From: Saturnia japonica
Taxonomy: Eukaryota > Arthropoda > Insecta > Lepidoptera > Saturniidae
NCBI GenBank assembly: GCA_033032175.1
Contig: CM065304.1
Coordinates: forward strand, 10,354,001-10,418,000
DNA: 64,000 nucleotides
Reading direction: 5' to 3'
Part shown: piece by piece, positions 55,716 to 64,000 of the stretch
How the letters are laid out: each line of letters begins with the position of its first letter
Numbering within the stretch: position 1 is the first letter of the stretch
The notes under the pieces: model-generated
Seen by the model: the letters and a program-made list of their open reading frames with translations, nothing else
What the model was told of the DNA's origin: nothing
The model's database searches: none
Position numbers and translations under genes: made by a program

Positions 55716-55985
55716 TTGACAACTTGTGACTTTTGGCTGTGTTGAGATGGTTGAAACGAATGCGACGCGTGCAGTCATGGCCATACCGAAAACCGATTAC
55801 CAGGCGATTGGATTTGGATTACAAAGGGGGACTACTTCGAAGGATGCCATGAGCCGGAGGACAAAAATAATGCCAGTGCGAAGTTACAAGTACAGATCGA
55901 ATACTTTTGGGACACAGGTGTATATTTCATTTTTATTTTGCACTACATTATTTAGAATTCAGTATTTTTTAAAGATTCAATAAAA
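55716..55985 (+). pseudogene. Possible mariner-like transposase C-terminal tail, different lineage
   Basis: Directly after the breakpoint of the N-terminal fragment, one frame reads 'VETNATRAVMAIPKTDYQ' and a second frame continues 'GDYFEGCHEPEDKNN'. The 'NATR.L.AIP...Y' and 'W..CI...GDYFEGD' blocks are the usual C-terminus of irritans-like or related mariner transposases, and not of cecropia-type ones, which end in 'GDYFD' or 'GAYFD'. One frameshift separates them. If right, two unrelated mariner pieces lie head to tail. Based on short motifs, so tentative. Confidence 0.35.
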
Positions 55986-56564
55986 CAGTAAAAATGAGTT
56001 TTCCAGACTTAATGTTGATAAAAAATAATATTTAACAATACTATATAAGTAAATACAATTTTAGTTTTATTGTAGCTTTAATTGCTCGTATGTCTGACCT
56101 GTACGGAAGTTATGAAACTAATTTTCGATATCTTTTTACGAATAAGATATTGCATGAAATAAATTATACGGGAACTAAGTGATAATTGTCTGCTAATATA
56201 ATTTATCAGCAAAGGATTATTTATATATTGTTTGTTCAAATCATATCGAAGTTACAGTTCTAATGCAAATACAATATAATGAAACAAGAACAGTTCTTAA
56301 GTATACACAAGTGTATTAACAGCATAAAACAGCTTAAATAAAACTTTAATTTATTGAATTACCTTCAAACGTTCCCATTAACGTATTTCTTTTTGTACAG
56401 TTTGAAATAAACAATGTTATTTTTTAATTAACCATAAATATATTATTTTGATTACAAAAACATATTGTAATATGAATCATGAACAGTACCTATTGTAAAG
56501 GTTTATATGTTCATTCGGTGAAAAGGATAAAAAATTTAACAAATTATATACGCACACGTTTTCC
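55986..56564. other. No gene seen
   Basis: AT-rich sequence with no recognised motif. Confidence 0.45.
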
Positions 56565-56761
56565 TACCCTTTCCAGTAACCAATAACTCGATCACAGCGT
56601 CACCTATCCCGTTTATTTTTGCTGATAACTTTCCATAATCAAAAAAAATATTACGCATATTCATCCTTTGAAACGTAAGTTATGGTCTTGAGCCAACAAA
56701 AATCCGATAGACAAATGGACGTGCAGTCTTTCCGAATTTGAAAATTTCCCGGGAAATTTTC
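56565..56761 (+). repeat. Dispersed repeat E, copy 4, ending in a perfect 22 bp palindrome
   Basis: 'ctcgatcacagcgtcaccta' matches the head of repeat E copy 1 ('ctcgaccacagcgtcaccta'). At 56740-56761 the sequence 'gaaaatttcccgggaaattt' plus 'tc' is its own reverse complement over 22 bases. Non-coding. Confidence 0.55.
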
Positions 56762-57416
56762 CCGATTATTTTTGCCACATAAAGGCTAATTCGAAGAACA
56801 TTTAAAAACAAAAAAGTTGCTAAATCGGTAGTATTTGCGTGACGCGCGCTCAACGGTAAATCTCAATTCATTTCATATATAGAGATTAATTGTCTTTTTA
56901 TCTGTGGCCAGCTTATATAAGAATATTTATGATTTCAACATGGTACTTTAAATAATTCCCCACTTAGATACTTACCAACGTTGTGTTACGTCTGTATACA
57001 CATATACTAAATAATTTAAAAACATCCATACAAAATGCAGCGTTGAGCCGTATTTTTTATATTTTAAACAGAATAAAACGTTTGCGAAGAAAGGAAATGC
57101 TACATACAAACTATACACTTATCTTTACATTTAAAATAAATATTATATGTAATTTTGCTTTTAGGTGCTAATGGAAAATTGCTAATATAGGCGTTATTTC
57201 GTTAACATGCAGAAACTCCCAACTGATAAAAACTACCCAGTGATCATTATTACCATGAGTATCTAGTTTAAATACAGGTATTAATTTATTAATAAATATA
57301 AATTAGAAAGTATATAGAGATAAAATACGTTATTATTGAAATGCATTTCCTAATATTATATATCAACTTCTTACTCTTTTAAGTAATAAAATTCTGAGTA
57401 TAATATCCCAAGCTAC
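56762..57416. other. No gene seen
   Basis: AT-rich sequence; the 62-codon frame at 56983-57171 has no domain. Confidence 0.45.
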
Positions 57417-57591
57417 TAATAACAATAGTAATTTATTAGTTACCATAATATTTTACAAACTATTTGAAACAGATTACAGTTTAATATGGATTTTAGTAAA
57501 CAAACCTCAAGCATTAATACTGGCAAGCAATATTAATTAAATATCTTATAATACACGGAGAGGTAAATTCTGTTTCATTACGAGATAATTA
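57417..57591 (+). repeat. Dispersed repeat H, copy 2
   Basis: Partner of 451-599 on the same strand, with shared blocks 'taatttattag', 'tacagtttaa', 'ttttagta', 'aagcatt' and 'gagataatta'. The two are 57 kb apart and diverged. Family unknown. Confidence 0.55.
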
Positions 57592-58364
57592 GTATTTCTA
57601 GTATCATCTTTATGCATATATACCTAATCAACAGGCAATAAAAAATTACATAAATTATATATATTTAACATTAATAATCGTGTTTTTACCAACAGGAAAA
57701 TATTCGTAAACTTCATACCTCCCTTTCTAATGCATGCAAGTCGATAGAGACGTGCTTTAATATGAGTGTGTTCTGCAAGGCTATTACGGATTCCACACAC
57801 GCAGCATCGTACCGAAAACCTTGCTACAAGGCTCTTTCGTTGTAACAAGACAACATTACATGTGGCGCGTTATTTCAACGCGGATGACACCAGGTATAAA
57901 ATTGAGGAACTCTATCGAGGTTATAAAATCGACTGTGCGTCATAGCATGAATAAATTAATTTATTATTACTAACATAATTTATTGATTTACTTTTAAAAT
58001 TTGTAATACAGATAAAATACAGTAAAGAGATGCATGTTAGCTTGTCATGTTTTTTCTTGTATGAGTTTTGAATGCTAGTTTGTGTATTTTGTGCGGATGG
58101 AAGTTAACATTTTTTATGAGATATTTTAAAGTTTATTAAATTAGATTAGATATTTTAAAACATATATTACTTTATACAGGTTGCATAGGAATTTAAAAAA
58201 GTCTTTAATAAGGTTATTAAATAAAAACCTTTGTTACCTACAATTAGTTTAAATTTGCCTATAGTTATTGAATTTGACAACGGATACGTGTAAACCAGGT
58301 TGTGATTTAAAAAAAAACAATTTCCAAACCTTCGCGTTTACTGTTAAATTAGGGTAAATTAAGT
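57592..58364. other. No gene seen
   Basis: AT-rich sequence with a short GC-richer spot near 57770-57900 and no supported frame. Confidence 0.45.
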
Positions 58365-58490
58365 AGAAAATAAAAAAAAGGAAACCTTCATAGCAATAAT
58401 GATAATTGGTCAAAAAGAGGACAAACTATATTTAATCACTAGATGCTGGTTTAAATTTCATTAGTTAGCTGTAAATATGAAATGAAAAAA
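58365..58490 (+). repeat. Dispersed repeat I, copy 2
   Basis: Matches 54085-54200 closely over about 100 bases, as described there. The two copies share neither terminal repeats nor a poly(A) that I can see. Confidence 0.65.
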
Positions 58491-60156
58491 TTGTATTTAG
58501 TTAATAACTGTATAATAGTTTTATTATCAGTATAATATAATACCGAAATATCGCGTAGACGTCATTGGAGTTGTGAAGTTATAGGCCATTGTGATGTGAA
58601 AACATTTCACACATGTAACGAACCTGTCAAATGCGCGGCGGCGCAGCGCGGCGACGCTTTGCCGAACCCTTGTCGACACGTGCCCAGGATGCTTACTGGC
58701 GCAACAAATACGTGTTTTCCATTCTGACTTTGTATACATAATAAAATTATTTATATATTTGAATCTCATATTTAATATGATTCAAATGAATACAATGCTA
58801 CAACCGTCTTCATATACTTTAGATTTTCTTTCCAAATTTATTAAATTAAAAAAAATATATTATCTATATAAAATTTATGTATAATAATGTATGCACCATC
58901 TATATAAATACTTCTACATTAATGCATTCGTAAGGGCTGTAAATAATGTTATTTTTGTAGTCATCGGGCAAAATACTACTTTTCATTATAGCATTATTTT
59001 ATTGGGAAGTAAAATGACTTTTAAAAGATACGGTTATGTAATAGATATAATTTACCTATATCAATATGGCAGAAGACTGGAGAGTATAAGTTACAACAAG
59101 TTTCTTCTTATTTACATACCTACGCTTCTTCGGTACATTTGCTACTTTGCCTAAATACATTTTATAAAAAGAGTTAAAATATATTCGTGTAAGCACTATT
59201 TTTAGTTGCAAGAACGGAGTATGTAGTACATATTTGAACGTACAAGAGCCAAAAGATTGTTTGGAAGCCTCTCCTGTAAAATTATGATTTTGTACCCTAG
59301 ATTTTTTAAATAGAATCCCCATAGAATTTATATGTTGGAAAATATTTCGCTATTGATCGATGACAACTGCAATTTAATATAATGGCCTATGGATATTAAA
59401 TAGTAGTATTTTATTCCATATATACGTATTTAAACATAAGTATAAGTTCTACAATGATATTTGTACTTATGAATAATCATCACTCACAGATAAATAATCA
59501 TATGTCAATTTTATTGTGTTAACTTAATGTTAGTGACTGTGACCTATCTATTAACGTGTCATATTCACGTAAACGTTTAAATGGTGTTCCCTATTCTCGT
59601 GACCGGTAAGATCTGTGTTTATAAGCGAGACAGAATCACGGAACTGTACATTAAAATTACATTATACCTTTAAATTATTCTTAGCAAATATGTTTATAAA
59701 TTAAGTTTGTGTCTTCATAATGATACGTAATAATTTCTAATATATAAATATTATATAATATTATTATTTATACGAGTTAATATAAACATTAAAGTTTATA
59801 AAAACGGTTCAAATAATGGTATATTGTGTAAATATTATTCAATGTTTTAAAAAGTAAATAAAGTACGTATTATTTAAATACATTGTGTTATATAGGAGAT
59901 TTTTATAATAATAACAAATTTTAAAGTAATATCTAATATATTAGTTACTCTTAAAAGTTTTAAAACGTAATAATAATGGTAATACCTAAAAAATATCTAA
60001 GCGATCACAAAAAGTTTCGAATATCAAAAACATATGTAAAGGACTAAAAAACATGGAATTCGTAATTTACTCATTTTAAAAAAAAGTTTATTACTTTATG
60101 CATAAACTTTCATAAATGCTTTTTGGTATTAAATATTATATTATAATAAGTAACTA
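58491..60156. other. No gene seen; one GC-rich spot
   Basis: The spot 58625-58690 ('gcgcggcggcgcagcgcggc') is strongly GC-rich. Its minus-strand frame ('STRVRQSVAALRRRAFDRF') has no domain I recognise and no ATG-supported exon structure. The rest is AT-rich. Confidence 0.4.
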
Positions 60157-60420
60157 GCGCTTTTTCTGCAGCTTCGCACGCTTCATACTTGCGTCGTGTC
60201 CCGTTCTAACTGAATAGCTAAATACTCATTTTCATATATCCATCTTCAAAATTGACGGATGTTCATACAATCTTTTTTTCCTTTTTTCACCACCTTAGGG
60301 GTTGAATTTCAAAAAATTACTCACTAACAATGTAAAAGGAACCCGCATACAAATTTTCACGGACCTAGACTCAGTAGTTTAGGCTTTGCATTATATGTCA
60401 GTTAGTTATAATTTTATATA
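60157..60420 (+). repeat. Dispersed repeat A, copy 2 (uninterrupted)
   Basis: Head 'aactagcgctttttctgcag', middle 'catacaatctttttttcctt' and 'caccaccttaggggttgaat', end 'ctagactcagtagtttaggc' and 'atatgtcagttag'. The order equals that of 37245-37617, but the region matching the retroposon insertion point is continuous, so this copy serves as the empty site. Confidence 0.65.
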
Positions 60421-61839
60421 ATATAATAAGTAACGAGGGAAGTGTCAACCCAAGAGAATTGTAATTGATCGTTTTCCTTATATATCTTGTTTTGTCCTAT
60501 GAACACCTAATAGCGAAATAAATCACAACTAACAAATATGTAAAATAATGAGGAAAATCGCATCATCGCATACCATCCCTGTTTATTCATATTCTTTAAA
60601 TATAATGTATTTGAATGCCTTAAGGTAAAAAAATCAAAAAAAGACGGTATAAACAAAATTATGTTTATGTTATTTGAAACGGGCAATTATTCGGTCAATT
60701 ATCCTGCTAGCCTTTTCAACTTTTATTGATTATACAGTATCACTATATTGATGGAGGTCAACGTTGATGATTTATATAATTTTGTAGTAGTTTATTTTAC
60801 ATATGAAAATAGTGAAAAAAAAAATTAAATAATATCGTTGTTCGTCTCGCATTTATAAATTTGGACAGATATTTATTGTCTTAATATTGATAATGTTTAA
60901 TCGTTTTTATAAATAAGAAGAAAAAAATGAGATTTAAATTGATACTTTTCTTTTAATAAATTTTTGATATTGCATTTTTGACTTATTTTGAAAAAAGCTA
61001 AAAAACATGATAACTCAAAAATGGTTCACTTTTGCATAATGCATATGGGAGTTAAAATTATCGAAAGTAGTCACCCCTATCACCTTCTAATGGGAATACG
61101 TCGAATTACCAATAAGCCTGTATATTATGATTTGTCTTTTTTTATCGATATTATTTCGTAATTTAATGAACAAAACATTAACAGAAAAAATATAATGGTA
61201 TATTTAATAGAAATTCTATTCTCAAAAAAATTTCCTTTGAATCGGATACCTAAGATTAGATGGTTTTGAAATATATAGATCTAGTTTTATTTAAAAATCT
61301 CATCAATATAATACCTAATGTTGTTTTAACAACAATGTAACTTAAAATGATACCTATATAATCGCAATATTAACAAAAAAAAAGTGATTTATAAAATATC
61401 GAAGGATAACCACTCAGGTCTCAACTCAGTAAGTCAATGACAGACTGTAGGGACGATGAACTACATAACTCTCCGGATTCTACATAAAAATGTATAGAAA
61501 GAAAAGGTCGTGGTTGGGATGAAAGATAGACTGATACGAAATGTTGAATATGATTGTTTGGTTACACAGATATTTAGAGAATTACTTTATTATAAGTGAA
61601 GTTATATCGTTTAAGTATGATTATATAGAAGTTTTTTTAACAGTGTCAATTAGAACGAACATAAAACCAATTTAAAAATTATTTTGTACAAGGTGGATTT
61701 TCCAGATGGGTTAAGGGTAAGAGTACCTTAACCATTGTAGCTACAGGAAAACTTTCTGAGGAGATTGTCCCAAACTTTTCGAAACATTTGTGAAAATATT
61801 GCATCCTAATTTGTATGTCTTTTTTATCGTTATAGGTTT
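60421..61839. other. No gene seen
   Basis: AT-rich sequence. The block 61690-61770 ('tttccagatgggttaagggt') is slightly GC-richer but not interpretable. Confidence 0.45.
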
Positions 61840-61925
61840 AGCGTTGTCGCCACAATCTCACCTGATCGTAAGTGACGATGTGGCCCAGATGGTACGCACG
61901 CTAAGCCTAGTGGAATCTAGTAAAT
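61840..61925 (-). repeat. SINE body fragment, inverted
   Basis: The plus strand reads 'caatctcacctgatcgtaag' and 'tgacgatgtggcccagatgg'. Its reverse complement matches the 'ggccacatcgttacttaaca' and 'tcgggtggaattgt' part of the SINE at 12080-12430. Only the 3' body is present. Confidence 0.5.
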
Positions 61926-64000
61926 ATATTATTATACAGTTATACATTCTGGATCAACCCAAGTTAAGGCCAAAGATATTCATATATATATATAATGATA
62001 ATGAGAAAATAGTAGCTCAAATCTTACTGACGCTTATTTTCACAAAATATGTGGGAATTAATTATAATTGCGATAATATGTATAACTTATGCGTTTATAT
62101 ATCTATACACATCCTACAAGAGATTTTAGTGATTTGACATTTAAATATAATTATAACAGGGGTCAATATGAGATCGATTTTGTTTTTTGTAATTGCAAAG
62201 AGTTTAAGTTAATCAAGAATATATATCCATTCTTTAGAATCCACATTGCGCGATATAAACTAAACTTCTAGATAACATACAAAGACAGTTTCTCTATCAT
62301 ATATTTAAAAAGACGAGAGGTGTACTGGGACACCCAGTAGGAACGAAATTATTTTCGCTATATATAAGTGATGACCAGACTTGTATGCAGAGTTTTATGC
62401 ACAGTACGAGTACATTCAAAATTGAATGTACTGAATAAATTTTTGGTTTGTTTATATTTTTATGAATTATTAATAATAAAGTATTTATTTTCATCATTTT
62501 ATAAACAAAAACTTAAAACAATAAGTTTATATTTAAAAAAAACACATCAGTTAGACTAGAATCATCGACCAGTAGTACTGTACATACAACAGTGCGTACA
62601 AATCTGGTCATAACACAGCTGAGCCAATTCCACGACGGTCATAGTTTTGAAAATCCTATATATATCCTGATTCTCTCTTTTTAGTGTCGGTCCGGTTTGA
62701 CACTTTTTTTCAGTTTAGCTCTCAAGCAGAGTTAAGGAATGCCGTTCAAAAAAAATCTAAGAATTCAACATTTCTAATATCACACTTAACACAATATTCA
62801 TATTAACGTGCTTAATAACATAATACGTTATCATGTATTATTTCAACATGTCACTGCTTAACTCACTATCACGAATATCCAGTCATCAATGTTATTTTTT
62901 TATTGTAAACTAATCTTGGTTTTCATTTGAAAAACCTGCAGATTCTATATCTAAAAACATCTCAAGTTTACCAACGTATATGATAAAAATAAAGGAACAT
63001 AAAATTAAGTTAATTTCCGTAATAAATCTATAATTATTATGATTCACTTATAATTGTTACCACTGGTATTATTCTGACCCATTCTATATTATCCTTAACA
63101 TCTTAGTTGTTATCTTATTGTTTTTATAATTGAGCGACAATATAATTATGTTATTACTTGTATATGCATCAGTGTAATTTAACGTTATTGTGTATTTCTC
63201 TAAAATAAATAAATTATATAATTGATCATCAATTTAAAGACATAAAATTTAAAACATTATTCATGATAGGATTTTTAAAGGCGTACATATAATATATACT
63301 AAGGTACATTATAATAGCATGCTTTTTGCTGTTGTTCACTAACATTGATTCAATGAGATTCGCCATTGTTTTAGTGGTTTCACAGCAAAAAAGATCCAAT
63401 AAAGTATATATACATCATGAATTTTTAAGTTACCTAGAAAAGTCGCTTCTACATAAATTATTTATCTAAGTTTTTGGATATATCTAATTTGGCTTACTGT
63501 TTGACATCTGTTTACATTTCTGGATACACTCATCCGAATTAATGTAAAAATTATGTCCTAATATTTTTAACTATAATCAATATAAACTTATACTATTACT
63601 TATTAGAGTCATGTTATATTCATATAAGGAAAGTTTCCACATACCCCATATATATCCAGTATTCAGCATAAATTTTTATGACTTGTTAATCCTTTTTTGA
63701 ATGACAGATTCCTTAATTATCTTTTCTTATATATCCCATATAATTAATAAGATGATAAAAAAGATTCAGAATACACCACATATAAGTAGGTACACAAAAT
63801 TCAGAAATTATTTTGTCGTGATACTTTAATAACAGAACAAGCGTCAAACTACAGTTCGTTACACCTACTTTAAGCGGAAATGGAAAATCAGCTTGATTAC
63901 ATGTTGCTTGCAAACATTAAATATACAAAATTAACATTCACTCAGAAGGCTGTCATCGAATATCGTGAATATGTGAACTCTAATAGATTTATATTTTATA
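61926..64000. other. No gene seen
   Basis: AT-rich sequence. A GC-richer spot at 62625-62705 ('agtgtcggtccggtttgaca') has no coding reading. Frames of 60-66 codons at 62089-62559 and 63713-63913 have no domain. Confidence 0.45.

Noticed and set aside
58527..58769. 80-codon minus-strand frame with a GC-rich, Arg-rich middle
   Set aside because: No domain, no supported ATG context; only a 60 bp GC-rich spot gives it a protein-like look.
61790..62137. 115-codon plus-strand frame
   Set aside because: Part of it is an inverted SINE body, the remainder is AT-rich and lacks any motif.

Overview
This window looks like gene-poor, AT-rich, repeat-filled nuclear DNA from an insect, most probably a moth or butterfly (Lepidoptera). 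The evidence is the kind of elements present: a cecropia-type mariner, an R1-clade non-LTR retrotransposon, CR1/jockey-type LINE tails, a tRNA-derived SINE, and several short repeats ending in the dinucleotide-poor 'cgcatttataatattaatatggat'-like tail that is abundant in lepidopteran genomes. There are no bacterial gene structures, no CRISPR array, no rRNA and no intact tRNA. Species-level placement is not possible from the sequence alone.

I could not find one convincing host protein-coding gene. Nearly all open frames are short, AT-driven, begin at non-ATG codons and lack domains. The recognisable coding matter is transposon-derived. The window is therefore probably intergenic, or inside one or more very long introns. 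A few CpG-rich, non-repeat-looking patches (about 8580-8850, 32466-32600, 35560-36060, 54840-55040) and one TATA plus initiator arrangement (about 42762-42790) are the only places where a host exon or promoter might hide.

Layout. 0-6.4 kb: dispersed repeats and a PIF/Harbinger-like element with clear terminal inverted repeats (1931-2480). 6.4-17 kb: mostly featureless, with a CpG-rich exon-like patch, a tRNA-derived SINE (about 12080-12430) and repeat tails. 17-22.3 kb: a mariner-like transposase 3' fragment, a cluster of short GC-rich retroposon ends, a pair of tandem stem-loops, a 5'-truncated R1-clade retrotransposon with poly(A) (19855-21090) and an Arg/Asp-rich coding relic. 22.3-30 kb: further repeats and an almost complete mariner (25600-26883) whose transposase frame is open but whose first catalytic Asp is Glu. 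30-38.9 kb: a MITE nested in another repeat, a CR1-like LINE relic, a striking set of interleaved inverted repeats (33855-34032), and a short retroposon nested in an older repeat. 39-51 kb: few features, a jockey-like LINE 3' end, a possible promoter. 51-64 kb: a second, heavily mutated mariner (52599-53820) sitting in the tail of a LINE, a patchwork of two mariner fragments, and scattered repeat copies.

The pieces do not form a pathway. What they record is a history of insertions: several nested insertions can be resolved with target-site duplications or empty-site paralogues inside this same window. The most unusual signals are an ultra-short (about 85 bp plus poly(A)) retroposon present in three copies with the same 5' end, and the A-B-A'-B' interleaved inverted repeats.
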